Positions 53,488 to 62,570 of a DNA stretch of 64,000 nt are shown in pieces. Source of the stretch: Streptomyces xanthii (lineage in GTDB: Bacteria > Actinomycetota > Actinomycetes > Streptomycetales > Streptomycetaceae); assembly GCF_014621695.1 (NCBI RefSeq), contig NZ_CP061281.1:3038001-3102000 (forward strand), read 5' to 3'. The notes below the pieces were generated by a model. The model had not been told where the DNA came from, did not search any database, and saw only the letters and a list, made by a program, of their open reading frames with translations. Numbering within the stretch: the first letter of the stretch is position 1; every line of letters begins with the position of its first letter. Made by a program: the position numbers and the translations under genes.

Positions 53488-53679
53488 GTTCGTTCTCCAC
53501 CTCATGCACTCGCGCGACCGCCCTTGCGGTCACGCCGAGCGGCCATCAAAGCCGGGACCTGGGGTGTCGGACCACTCCTGACCGCCCGTTCCCCATAACG
53601 ATCGGGGATCGGCGAAAAGGTTGTACTGCTCGCACATGACGCTCAACACAGCGCAATAGCGGAACATTGGTGCCCCATC

Positions 53680-55812
53680 GTGAAGATCGTCTTCCTGCTC
53701 AACAACGCGTACGGCATCGGCGGCACCATCCGTGCCACGGCCAACATGTCGGCGGCGCTCGCCGAACGGCACCGGGTCGAGGTCGTGAGCGTGCACCGGG
53801 CGCTCGACCGCACCGGGCTGCCCTTCGACCCCCGCGTGCGGATGACCACCCTGCTCGACCTGCGCGAGGACAGACCCGACCGCGCCGACCGCGAACCCCT
53901 CGCACAGCAGCCGTGCGCGATGTACCACGAGCGCGGCACCCGGACCGGACGGCTGGCCTACACCGCGCTGCACGACGAGCGGATCGCCGCGTTCCTCGAC
54001 CGGACCGACGCCGACATCGTCATCGCGACCCGGCCGATCCTCAACGGCTACCTCGCCCGGTACGGCGCCGACCGCTATCTGCGCATCGGCCAGGAGCACC
54101 TCTCCTACGACGGGCACGCCGACGAGGTGCGCCAGGCGCAGAACGTGGCGCTGGCCCGGCTCGACGCGTTCGTCACCGTGTCCGAGGCCGACGCCGCGCG
54201 CTACCGCGCCGAGCTGCCCCAGGTCCGTACGCGGATCGCCTGCGTGCCGAACGGGGTGCCCGCGCCCGGCGTGGAGCGGTCGCCGCTGGACTCCAAGGTG
54301 ATCGTGGCGGCCGGGCGGCTCATCCCCGTCAAGCGCTACGACCGGCTCGTCGACGCGTTCGCGCAGGTCGCCCCCGAGCATCCGGACTGGGCGCTGCGGC
54401 TGTACGGGCGCGGGCCCGAGAAGGCGGCGCTGCGGGAGCGGATCGACCGGCTCGGGCTGTACGGGCAGGTGCGGCTCATGGGGCCGGTCTCCCCCATCGA
54501 GACCGAGTGGGCGAAGGGCGCGATCGCGGCGGTCACCTCCGACATGGAGTCCTTCGGGATGACCGTCGTCGAGGCCATGCACTGCGGGGTGCCCGTGGTC
54601 GCGACGGACTGCCCGCACGGCCCGGCCGAGATCATCGAGCACGAGCGGAACGGGCTGCTCGTGCCGCTGGAGGCGGGGGTCGCCGGGTACGCGGAGGCGC
54701 TGCGGCGGCTCATGTCGGACGACGCGCTGCGCGGACGGCTCGGGGCGGCGGCGCTGGAGCGGGCCCGGGACTTCGAGCCGGCGGCGGTCGCGCTGCGGTA
54801 CGAGGAGCTGTTCCGGGAGCTGGCGGCGGGGCGGGAGCGCGGCGGCGCGGCGGCGCCCGCTCAGCGGCCGGTGCCGGTCGCGGCCCCGGCCGCGCCCTCG
54901 CTCGGGGCGCGGTGGTGGCGGCGGCTGCGGTCCGCGGCTCCCGCGCCCCGGGTCGCCGCGGCGACCCCGTCCGTGCCTTCGCCCTCCGCGGCCGAGCCGG
55001 CGCCCGCTCCCGCGGCGCCCGTCGCGTTCGCCCGGTCGACCGGCGACGGCGGGTTCACTGTGCGGTTCGACGCGACGACGCTGCCGGCCGGGCCGCTGGA
55101 CTTCGTGGCGCGGCTGCGCCGGGACCCCAAGGGGCGGGAGGTGCGGCTCGCGGTGCCGCAGGACGGGCGGGTCGTGGTCGCGGCCGACGCGCACCGTCTC
55201 GCCGAGGGCCGCTGGGACTGCTACGTCGCCCCGCGCGGCACCGACCGCCGGCGGCGTCTGGAGTGCGGGCTCGCCGAGCGGGCCCGGCGGGTCGGGGCGA
55301 GCCCGCGGACGGTTCCCGACGGGGTCGCGGCCTGGCTGCCGTACGCCACGTCCGACGGGTTCCTCGCGCTGCGGACCTGGCTGCGGCCCGCGCACGCCGA
55401 GGTGCTGCACGTGGACGCGGGGCCGGAGCGGGCCGTGGTCGGGGCGGCGCTGTACGGGGTGCGCGGCGGGCTCGACGGGGCGCGGGTGGTGGCCGTCGCG
55501 CGGGCCGGCGAGGAGCGGGACTTCTCGGTGCCGGTGGTCCGGGTGACCGACGAGCACTTCGAGTTCACGCTGCCGTACGCGGAGGCGGCCGCGCGGCGCG
55601 GCGGGGAGCGGGCCGACTGGACGCTGTGGCTGCACCGGTCGGCCGCCGCGGCGGTGCCCGTGCCGATCGGGCGGATCGGCAGCGACGTCATGGACCGCAA
55701 CAAGACGGACCTGTTCCCGGCGGGGCCCGACGGGGTCGGTCTGCACTTCACCGGGGCCCATGACCTGGGCGTACGGGCCCGGGAGCCGAAGGCCGTGACC
55801 CAGGTCACATAA
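53680..55812 (+). CDS. GT4-family glycosyltransferase with C-terminal beta-domain
   Basis: 710 aa from a GTG at 53680 (MKIVFLLNNAYGIGGTIRAT). The N-terminal GT-B glycosyltransferase (1 to about 390) has the donor site VAAGRLIPVKRYDRLVDAFA and the EX7E-type ESFGMTVVEAMHCGVPVVAT. It resembles capsule or teichoic-acid type glycosyltransferases. A Pro/Ala linker (about 395-450) leads to an about 250-residue beta-rich domain (FTVRFDATTLPAGPLDFVAR, VRLAVPQDGRVVV, WTLWLHRS) that may hold the acceptor. It is the only glycan gene here, so the product is not deducible. Confidence 0.87.
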   Translation: MKIVFLLNNAYGIGGTIRATANMSAALAERHRVEVVSVHRALDRTGLPFDPRVRMTTLLDLREDRPDRADREPLAQQPCAMYHERGTRTGRLAYTALHDERIAAFLDRTDADIVIATRPILNGYLARYGADRYLRIGQEHLSYDGHADEVRQAQNVALARLDAFVTVSEADAARYRAELPQVRTRIACVPNGVPAPGVERSPLDSKVIVAAGRLIPVKRYDRLVDAFAQVAPEHPDWALRLYGRGPEKAALRERIDRLGLYGQVRLMGPVSPIETEWAKGAIAAVTSDMESFGMTVVEAMHCGVPVVATDCPHGPAEIIEHERNGLLVPLEAGVAGYAEALRRLMSDDALRGRLGAAALERARDFEPAAVALRYEELFRELAAGRERGGAAAPAQRPVPVAAPAAPSLGARWWRRLRSAAPAPRVAAATPSVPSPSAAEPAPAPAAPVAFARSTGDGGFTVRFDATTLPAGPLDFVARLRRDPKGREVRLAVPQDGRVVVAADAHRLAEGRWDCYVAPRGTDRRRRLECGLAERARRVGASPRTVPDGVAAWLPYATSDGFLALRTWLRPAHAEVLHVDAGPERAVVGAALYGVRGGLDGARVVAVARAGEERDFSVPVVRVTDEHFEFTLPYAEAAARRGGERADWTLWLHRSAAAAVPVPIGRIGSDVMDRNKTDLFPAGPDGVGLHFTGAHDLGVRAREPKAVTQVT

Positions 55813-55928
55813 AGATCCTGTCAGTTGCAGGACAACCATGCGCGCCGATCAAGGGTCCTCTTTGCGAAACCACGGCCACGTCCGCGTCCGCCATCGCGGG
55901 GCCGCCCTTCGTACCCACGAGGTCCTGA

Positions 55929-57020
55929 ATGAAGCTTCGCCGCGCACTCGTGACGGCGGCCGCGACGGCCGCCATCGCCCCGATCGCGCTCCTGTCCGCC
56001 CCGGCCGCGTTCGCGGACGACCCGGCTCCCGTCACCACCGCCGGCGCCGAGTCGCCGGCGGCCGACTCGACCGAGTCCCCGGCGCCGACCACTCCGTCGG
56101 AGGCGGAGTCGACCCCGGCCGACGGCCCGGCCACCGACGCCGCCGGCGCGGGCGCCGAGGACGGCTCCGGCACGGAGGACGGTTCCGGCGCCGAGGCCGG
56201 CACCGAGGACACCACGAAGCCGGTCACCCCGGGCACGGAGACCCCGGCCACGGAGACCCCGGCCACGGAGACCCCCTCGACCACCAGCCCCAGCCCGTCG
56301 GAGACCACCGACCCGCTGGAGTCCTGCGACGACATCGCCGACGAGGACGACAAGGGCACCGTCGCCGAGCTGCGCGGTCTGCCGTCGAAGATCGTCGCCG
56401 GTTCCGGCTGGCACGACTTCACGTACCGCGTGGCCAACAAGTCCGAGCGTGACTTCGACAAGATGTACGCGTCGCTGTACGTCGCCGCCGTCGCGGACGA
56501 CGACGAGTTCTCGGACGCCACCGACCACCTGACCGTGCAGTGGCGCGGGGCCGACGGCTGGCACGACGTCACGATCGGCGCGGAGACCATGCTGCCGTTC
56601 CAGGAGTCCGGTCCGCTCTCCCCGGGTGAGCACGCCGACTTCGCGCTGCGCGTCCAGGTCGACGCCAAGGCGCCGGCCGGCTGGGGTGCCGCCGTCACGC
56701 TCGGCATGAGCGTGGACAGCGACGGCGTCTGCTCGTTCAACGACGCCGACACCGCGCTCTACGAGTTCGAGATCCTGGCCGCCGGCACGAAGCCGGGCGA
56801 GGTGCCGCCCGCCAAGGGCAAGCCCGGCAAGCCGGTCAAGCCGCGTCCGTCGAACACGCCCGCCCCGCAGGCGAGCAGCACCCCGATCGACGGGTCGCTG
56901 GCCGAGACCGGTTCCAGCTCCATGCTGCCGACCGTCGGCATGATCGGCGGCATCGCCGTCGTCGCCGGTGCCGGCGTCGTCTACTCCGTGCGTCGCCGCA
57001 AGGTGGGCGCCGAGGGCTGA
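55929..57020 (+). CDS. Sortase-anchored surface protein (LAETG)
   Basis: 363 aa. A signal peptide (MKLRRALVTAAATAAIAPIA, cut at AFA-DD) is followed by a Thr/Pro/Ala/Glu-rich stalk with TPATE repeats (about 30-125). A folded domain follows (about 128-285: CDDIADEDDKGTVAELRGLP, VCSFND), then a Lys/Pro linker. The sorting signal is LAETG (324-328), a 20-residue helix and the RRRKVGAEG tail. LAXTG is the class E sortase site in Streptomyces. Not recognised otherwise. Strong terminator downstream. Confidence 0.9.
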   Translation: MKLRRALVTAAATAAIAPIALLSAPAAFADDPAPVTTAGAESPAADSTESPAPTTPSEAESTPADGPATDAAGAGAEDGSGTEDGSGAEAGTEDTTKPVTPGTETPATETPATETPSTTSPSPSETTDPLESCDDIADEDDKGTVAELRGLPSKIVAGSGWHDFTYRVANKSERDFDKMYASLYVAAVADDDEFSDATDHLTVQWRGADGWHDVTIGAETMLPFQESGPLSPGEHADFALRVQVDAKAPAGWGAAVTLGMSVDSDGVCSFNDADTALYEFEILAAGTKPGEVPPAKGKPGKPVKPRPSNTPAPQASSTPIDGSLAETGSSSMLPTVGMIGGIAVVAGAGVVYSVRRRKVGAEG

Positions 57021-57046
57021 GCGCGCAGCATGACGCGCTAGCGAGG

Positions 57047-57080
57047 AAGGACCCGCACTCGGAGGGGGGTGCGGGTCCTT
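57047..57080. terminator. Hairpin terminator between convergent genes
   Basis: AAGGACCCGCAC (57047-57058) pairs with GTGCGGGTCCTT (57069-57080), followed by TCTCG. It lies between the LAETG gene stop (57020) and the leftward GMC oxidoreductase stop (57102). Confidence 0.9.
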
Positions 57081-57101
57081 TCTCGTCCGGATCAGGTGCG
57101 G

Positions 57102-58892
57102 TCACTTCTTGGGCGGGACCGCCGGCATGCCGAGGAACGGGAGCTTCAGGGCGCCGAACGCGTCCGCCGGGACCGCCGGGTTCTTCGGCTCGACCGGCGC
57201 GAGCCGCACGTACGCGGCGCCGACCTCCGGGCGCGGGTCCTCCTCGCCCTTGTTCGGCCAGTACGACATGGCCCGCTCGGCCTGCGCCGTGATGGTCAGG
57301 GACGGGTTGACGCCGAGGTTCGCGGAGACGGCGGCGCCGTCCACCACCGAGATCCCCGGGTGCCCGTAGAGCCGGTGGTACGGGTCGATGACGCCGGTCT
57401 CGGCGCTGTCGCCGATGGGGCAGCCGCCGAGGAAGTGGGCGGTCAGCGGAGTGCCCATGAGTTCGCCGACGTTCGACCCGGCGAAGCCGTTGATCTCGGC
57501 GGCGATCGCGGACGCGCCGTCCGTGGCGGCCTTGATCTGCTTCGGGTTGGGCGCGCCGTGGCCCTGCTCGGCGGTGAGCAGGCCCTTGCCGACGCCGCCC
57601 GGCTTCAGGTACGTCGTCAGCGAGTTGTCCAGGGACTGCATGACGAGCCCGATGATGGTCTTCTCCGACCAGCGGTGGTTGGAGAGCGAGCGGGCCAGCA
57701 GGGCCGGGTGCTTGACCACGTTCGCCAGCCAGCCGGCGACGCGGGACGAGCCCTCCGCGTAGGGCACCTGCAGGACCGTCAGGCCGCCCATCGCGTTGGA
57801 TCCCTTGCCGTAGCGGACCGGTTCGATGTGGGTGTTCTCGTCCGGGTGGATCGAGGACGTGATGGCGACGCCCTTGGTGAAGTCGGCCTTCGCGGCGCCG
57901 TGCCGCTTGCGGTAGCGCCGGTCGGTGGTCTGGGCGCCGACCAGGGCCTCCGAGTTGGTGCGGGTGAGATGCCCCAGCTTCGCGGAGATGTACGGGAGTT
58001 GGCCGCCGGACTTCATGCGGTGCAGCAGGGTCTGCGTGCCGTAGGTGCCGGCCGCGACGACGACCTTGGGGGCGCGGAAGACGCGGCCCGCCGACTTCTT
58101 CTTGTCGTCGGTCGGCAGGGTGGCGACCGCGTAGCCGCACCGCGAGTCGTCCGTGACCGAGACGACCGTGGTCATCGGGTGCACGCAGGCGCCCGCCTTC
58201 TCGGCCAGGTACAGGTAGTTCTCGTTCAGGGTGTTCTTCGCGCCGTGCCGGCAGCCGGTCATGCACTCGCCGCACTCGGTGCACGCCTTGCGGGCCGGGC
58301 CCGCGCCGCCGAAGTACGGGTCCGGCACCTGGGTGCCCGGCTTCGCCTTGCTGGTGCCGTCCGCGTCCTCGCCGTCGCCGAAGAACACGCCGACCGGGGC
58401 CATGTGGAAGGTGTCGCCGATGCCCATGGACTGGGCCGCCGCCTTCAGGTGCACGTCGGCGGGGGTCATCGTCGGGTTGAGGCGTACGCCCAGCATGCGC
58501 TTGGCCTGGTCGTAGTACGGGCCGAGCTCGTCCTGCCAGTCCGTGATGTCCTTCCACTGCGGGTCCTCGAAGAAGGGCTTCGGGGGCACGTAGAGGGTGT
58601 TGGCGTAGTTGAGGGAGCCGCCGCCGACGCCGGCGCCGGCCAGCACCATCACGTTGCCGAGCAGGTGGATGCGCTGGAGGCCGTACATGCCGAGCTTCGG
58701 CGCCCAGAGGAAGTTCTTGAGGTCCCAGGAGTTCTTGGGGAGGGTGCCGGGGGCGAAGCGGCGGCCCGCCTCCAGGACGCCGACCCGATAGCCCTTCTCG
58801 GTGAGGCGCAGGGCGGTGACGGCTCCGCCGAAGCCGGATCCGATGACCAGGACGTCGTAGTCGTACCCGGGGTCTTGCTCGGCCTGGGCCAT
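57102..58892 (-). CDS. GMC-family FAD oxidoreductase (cholesterol-oxidase-like)
   Basis: 596 aa from the ATG at 58892. An FAD Rossmann motif at the N-terminus (YDVLVIGSGFGGAVTALRL), GAGVGGGSLNYANTLY as the second GMC signature, and the C-terminal catalytic region HFLGGCPIG and ANLGVNPSLTITAQAERAM. A Cys-rich insert CTECGECMTGCRHGAK (about 204-219) looks like a 2Fe-2S or 4Fe-4S binding knuckle, found in some GMC relatives. No signal peptide, so it is likely cytosolic. Cholesterol oxidase is the closest known class, but the substrate is not proven. Confidence 0.9.
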   Translation of the reverse strand: MAQAEQDPGYDYDVLVIGSGFGGAVTALRLTEKGYRVGVLEAGRRFAPGTLPKNSWDLKNFLWAPKLGMYGLQRIHLLGNVMVLAGAGVGGGSLNYANTLYVPPKPFFEDPQWKDITDWQDELGPYYDQAKRMLGVRLNPTMTPADVHLKAAAQSMGIGDTFHMAPVGVFFGDGEDADGTSKAKPGTQVPDPYFGGAGPARKACTECGECMTGCRHGAKNTLNENYLYLAEKAGACVHPMTTVVSVTDDSRCGYAVATLPTDDKKKSAGRVFRAPKVVVAAGTYGTQTLLHRMKSGGQLPYISAKLGHLTRTNSEALVGAQTTDRRYRKRHGAAKADFTKGVAITSSIHPDENTHIEPVRYGKGSNAMGGLTVLQVPYAEGSSRVAGWLANVVKHPALLARSLSNHRWSEKTIIGLVMQSLDNSLTTYLKPGGVGKGLLTAEQGHGAPNPKQIKAATDGASAIAAEINGFAGSNVGELMGTPLTAHFLGGCPIGDSAETGVIDPYHRLYGHPGISVVDGAAVSANLGVNPSLTITAQAERAMSYWPNKGEEDPRPEVGAAYVRLAPVEPKNPAVPADAFGALKLPFLGMPAVPPKK

Positions 58893-58950
58893 GGGGGCGT
58901 CTCCCTTGTGCGGGTCTTCGGCTTCTCGCCGTGGCGGGGGATGTCTCGTT

Positions 58951-59147
58951 GCCGGGTGCAGCCCGGTGGGGGCTGGTCGCGCAGTTCCCCGCGCCCCTGG
59001 AGATGCGCACTTCGTGCGCGATCTCCATCGGGGCGTTGCCCCATCGGGGAAATGCGACGCGAAGCGTCTGCATTTCAGGGGCGCGGGGCTGTGTCGATTT
59101 GCGGCTCCGCCGCGTGGGCGCGAGAAGCCCCACCGGGCCGCAGACGG
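58951..59147. repeat. Dispersed inverted repeat, copy D (mixed arms)
   Basis: The left arm (about 58956-59000) is a diverged short-type arm with GCGCAGTTCCCCGCGCCCCT. The right arm (about 59076-59143) is the long type with the GCGGCTCCGCCGCGT insert also seen in copy C. The centre carries a GGAGATGCGCAC/GTGCGCGATCTCC hairpin and a second GAAATGC...GCATTTC pair. It fills the gap between the GMC and aldehyde dehydrogenase genes. Confidence 0.8.
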
Positions 59148-59153
59148 AAGCGG

Positions 59154-60770
59154 CTACTTGAGGCGGAGCTTCTTCATCAGGCTCAGGCTGGTGGTCATGA
59201 ACTTGGCGTAGGCCGCGTCGTCCATGCCGAAGGACGGGGCCATCGGCATCACCCGCTGGTGGGCGACCGTCTGGGCCTCGGTGTACTTGAGGATGCCCTC
59301 GGAGCCGTGGCGGCGGCCGAGGCCCGACTGCTTCATGCCGCCCATGGGCGACTGGACGCTGCCGTACGCGGGGGCGTAGCCCTCGTTGATGTTCACGGTG
59401 CCGGTGCGCAGGCGGGCGGCGACCTCGTGGCCGCGCCGGGCGTCCTTCGTCCAGACCGAGGAGTTGAGGCCGTACGGCGTGGCGTTTGCCTGTGCGATGA
59501 CCTCGTCCTCGTCCGTGAAGCGGTAGATCGAGACGACCGGGCCGAAGGTCTCCTCGGTGCACACGGACATCGGGGCCTCGACCCCGTCGAGGATGGTCGG
59601 CTCGAAGAAGTAGGGGCCGATGTCGGGGCGGGCGACGCCGCCGGCGACGAGCGTGGCGCCCTTGGCGACGGCCTCCTCGACGTGCCGGGTCACGGTGGTG
59701 AGCTGGCGCTCGCCGACGAGGGAGCCCATGTCGGCCCCGTACGCGAGGGAGGTGCCGAGCCGCATGGCCTTCGTCCGGGCGGCGAAGCGCTCCAGGAAGG
59801 CGTCGGCGATCGACTCGTGGACGTACAACCGCTCGATGGAGATGCAGAGTTGGCCCGCGGACGAGAAGCAGGCGCGGACGGCGCCGGCGGCGGCCTTCTC
59901 CACGTCGGCGTCCTTGAGGACCAGCATGGCGTTCTTGCCGCCGAGTTCGAGGGAGACGCCGACGAGGCGGGCGGCGGCGCCCTGCGCGACCTCGCGGCCG
60001 GTGCGGGTGGAGCCGGTGAAGGAGACGTAGTCGGCGTGCTTGACCAACTCGGGCCCCACGACCGGGCCTTCACCGAGCACGACCTGGAAGACCTCGGCGG
60101 GCAGCCCGGCCTCGACGAGCAGGTCGCGGGCCCACAGGGCGGTCAGGCAGGTCTCGGTGTCGGGCTTCATGACGACCGCGTTGCCCGCGACGAACGCGGG
60201 GAGCGCGTCGCCGACCGACAGCTCCAGCGGGTAGTTCCAGGGGGCGATCTGGCCGACGACGCCGCGCGGCTGGCGCAGCTCGGTCACCTTGGTGAGGGTC
60301 GGGACCGCGCCGGTGTGCCGCCGGGGCTTGAGGTAGGCGGGGGCCTTCCTGCCGTAGTGGCGGGAGGCGACGGCGACGGCCTGGACCTCTTCGTGCGCGT
60401 GCAGACGGGCCTTGCCGGTCTCCAGCTGGATGAGGTCCAGGACCTCGGCCTGGCGGGCGAGCACCAGGTCGTGGAAGCGCAGCAGCACGGCGGCGCGCTT
60501 GCGCACCGGCGTCTTCGCCCAGACCTCCTGGGCGGCGCGGGCCCGCTCGAAGGCGGTGGCCACGTCCTCGGGCGTCGACTCCGGCAGGTCCGCGAGCTTC
60601 TCGCCGGTGAACGGCGTGTGGTTCGCGGTCCGCCCCGAGCCGACCACGCCTCGGGTGAGCTGGGCGATCAGCTCGGGCGTGACCACGTCGGCAGCGGTGC
60701 GCGCACCCTCGGGGGCGGCCGCTGTCGGGTTGGTTCCGGTCTTCTCCTGCGTGGCCTGCGACTCCGTCAT
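59154..60770 (-). CDS. Succinate-semialdehyde dehydrogenase (NAD(P)+)
   Basis: 538 aa from the ATG at 60770. Aldehyde dehydrogenase family. GQIAPWNYPLELSVGDALPA (NAD-binding entry), VSFTGSTRTGREV, catalytic Glu in SLELGGKNAML and catalytic Cys in SSAGQLCISIERL. The ending segment GSVQSPMGGMKQSGLGRRHG is typical of the GabD2 type. It would make succinate for the TCA cycle, possibly downstream of GABA breakdown. Same direction as the GMC gene but separated by repeat D. Confidence 0.9.
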   Translation of the reverse strand: MTESQATQEKTGTNPTAAAPEGARTAADVVTPELIAQLTRGVVGSGRTANHTPFTGEKLADLPESTPEDVATAFERARAAQEVWAKTPVRKRAAVLLRFHDLVLARQAEVLDLIQLETGKARLHAHEEVQAVAVASRHYGRKAPAYLKPRRHTGAVPTLTKVTELRQPRGVVGQIAPWNYPLELSVGDALPAFVAGNAVVMKPDTETCLTALWARDLLVEAGLPAEVFQVVLGEGPVVGPELVKHADYVSFTGSTRTGREVAQGAAARLVGVSLELGGKNAMLVLKDADVEKAAAGAVRACFSSAGQLCISIERLYVHESIADAFLERFAARTKAMRLGTSLAYGADMGSLVGERQLTTVTRHVEEAVAKGATLVAGGVARPDIGPYFFEPTILDGVEAPMSVCTEETFGPVVSIYRFTDEDEVIAQANATPYGLNSSVWTKDARRGHEVAARLRTGTVNINEGYAPAYGSVQSPMGGMKQSGLGRRHGSEGILKYTEAQTVAHQRVMPMAPSFGMDDAAYAKFMTTSLSLMKKLRLK

Positions 60771-60916
60771 GAGGGGGAGGGTATGCGGAAGCCGACACTT
60801 TGTGTACCCACCGGTAATCGGCTTTCACCGCCTCCACACACCACGCCAGTGATCGCTGGCAGCAAAGCCGCTGATCAGTGGCTTTGCCGGTGCCGCCACC
60901 GCCCGCGCGGGACCGG

Positions 60917-62569
60917 TCAACTCTTTTCGAGTTCGAGCCTGTCCCGGGCCCCCTTGAAGGTGTCGGTGCCCTGTTTCTCGTACGTCCTCACGCCCTTCGG
61001 CATGCTCACCCCGAGGTCGTAGCGGCCCGTGTCGTCGACGACGTAGAGCCGCATCTCGCGCGTGAGGCCGCTGTCGGCGGCGCTGCGGTACGTGATGTCG
61101 AGCTGGGCCGCGTCCTTGCCGTGGAAGCTGGTCCGGGTGACCGTCTTGCTGATGTCGGTGTTGCCGTTCGCCTCGTACGAGTCGCCGACGCTGGTGGCCC
61201 AGGCGTACGCCGTCGAGCCCCCGGAGGCCGGCGCCCAGCGCTTCAGGCTCAGCGTCACGTCGCTCTTGGGGTCGGTGTACTGGACGCCGTCCTCGGACGG
61301 GTCGTGGTAGACGTCGGTGAGCGCGTCCGGCACGGAGATCACCGCGCGCACACTGCTCTCCTCGTGCGCCGTCCAGCCCTTCACCTTGCCCGGCGTGGTC
61401 GTGTTCCGCGGCTCCTCCGGCATGAGGGACGCCTCGTGCAGCTCCCCGCCGGACCCCTCGGAGAAGGGCGCGCCGTCGTCGCCCGAGGTGCCGAGCGAGG
61501 TGCCGAGCCAGACCCCGCCGCCGACCAGGACGGCGCCCAGGAGCGCGGCGACGATCAGCGCGACCGGCGAGCGGCGGCGCGGACGCTTCGTCGCGGGTGT
61601 CGCCTGGGCGGGCGTCGCGGGCGTCTCCTGGGCCGGCTTCACCGGGGACGGTCGCGCCGGGGTCCGCGTGGGCGCCTTCAGCCGTACGGTGCCGACGTCG
61701 TCGCCCAACTCCCGCAGCGCCGCCGGGTCCTGGGCCACCGGCGCGTCGAACGGCTGAGGCAGCGGTCGTCCGTCGGCGGCGGCCGCGAGCCCCGCCGCGA
61801 CCGTCGCCGCGTCGGGCCGGTCCGCCGGTTCCTTGGCGAGCAGGCGGTCGATCAACGGGCCCAGCACACCGGCCCGTTCGGGCGGCGGCGGGGCGAAGGA
61901 GAGGATCGCGGCGAGCGTCGACTCCAGCGTCGTGCGGCGGAACGGGGACCAGCCCTCCACCGCCGTGTACAGCAGCACACCCAGCGCCCACAGGTCGCTG
62001 GACGGGCCCGCGCCGTCGCCGGACATCCGCTCGGGCGCGATGAACTCCAGCGAGCCGACGAACTCGCCGCTCATCGTGAGCGACTCCTCGCCCTGCACGT
62101 GCGCGATGCCGAAGTCGGTGAGCACGACCCGGCCGTGCGGGCCGAGCAGCACGTTCGCCGGCTTCACGTCGCGGTGCACGATCCCCTTGGCGTGCGCGGC
62201 ACGCAGGGCGCCCAGCACGTCCCGGCCGATCCGCGCCGCCTCGGCGGGCGGCAGCGGACCGCGCTGGAGCACCTCGTGCAGGGACTCGCCGCGCACCAGC
62301 TCCATGACGATCCACGGCAGCCCGTCCTCGACGACCACGTCGTGCACGGCGACCGCCGACGGGTGCTCCACGCGGGCCGCCGCGCGGGCCTCGCGCTGCA
62401 ACCGGGCGTAGGCGCGCTCCGGATCGCCCGGCAGCCGCGGCTCCTTGACGGCGACGTCACGGCCGACCCGTTCGTCGACCGCGCGCCACACGGTGCCCAT
62501 GCCACCGGAGCCGATGCGCTCGGCCAGCCGGTAGCGTCCTCCGATCAGCCGTTCCCCCTGCGCGGCCAC
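60917..62569 (-). CDS. Transmembrane Ser/Thr protein kinase (first of a tandem pair)
   Basis: 550 aa from a GTG at 62569. Kinase domain at about 12-275: G-loop IGSGGMGTVW (19-28), Lys42, HRD 132-134 with DVKPAN, DFG 152-154, APER. The juxtamembrane part is Pro/Ala/Thr-rich (290-333), with a membrane helix at about 335-356. An outer domain of about 190 residues (VRAVISVPDALTDVYHDPSE, KSDVTLSLKRWAPAS, LDITYRSAADSG) has no named fold. Starts 1 bp after the stop of the paralogous kinase gene, so the two are co-transcribed. Confidence 0.92.
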   Translation of the reverse strand: MAAQGERLIGGRYRLAERIGSGGMGTVWRAVDERVGRDVAVKEPRLPGDPERAYARLQREARAAARVEHPSAVAVHDVVVEDGLPWIVMELVRGESLHEVLQRGPLPPAEAARIGRDVLGALRAAHAKGIVHRDVKPANVLLGPHGRVVLTDFGIAHVQGEESLTMSGEFVGSLEFIAPERMSGDGAGPSSDLWALGVLLYTAVEGWSPFRRTTLESTLAAILSFAPPPPERAGVLGPLIDRLLAKEPADRPDAATVAAGLAAAADGRPLPQPFDAPVAQDPAALRELGDDVGTVRLKAPTRTPARPSPVKPAQETPATPAQATPATKRPRRRSPVALIVAALLGAVLVGGGVWLGTSLGTSGDDGAPFSEGSGGELHEASLMPEEPRNTTTPGKVKGWTAHEESSVRAVISVPDALTDVYHDPSEDGVQYTDPKSDVTLSLKRWAPASGGSTAYAWATSVGDSYEANGNTDISKTVTRTSFHGKDAAQLDITYRSAADSGLTREMRLYVVDDTGRYDLGVSMPKGVRTYEKQGTDTFKGARDRLELEKS

Positions 62570-62570
62570 C

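Noticed and set aside
57069..61022. 1317-codon rightward open frame across the GMC and aldehyde dehydrogenase genes
   Set aside because: Shadow frame: it lies opposite two well-recognised enzymes and through repeat D, with no domain of its own.
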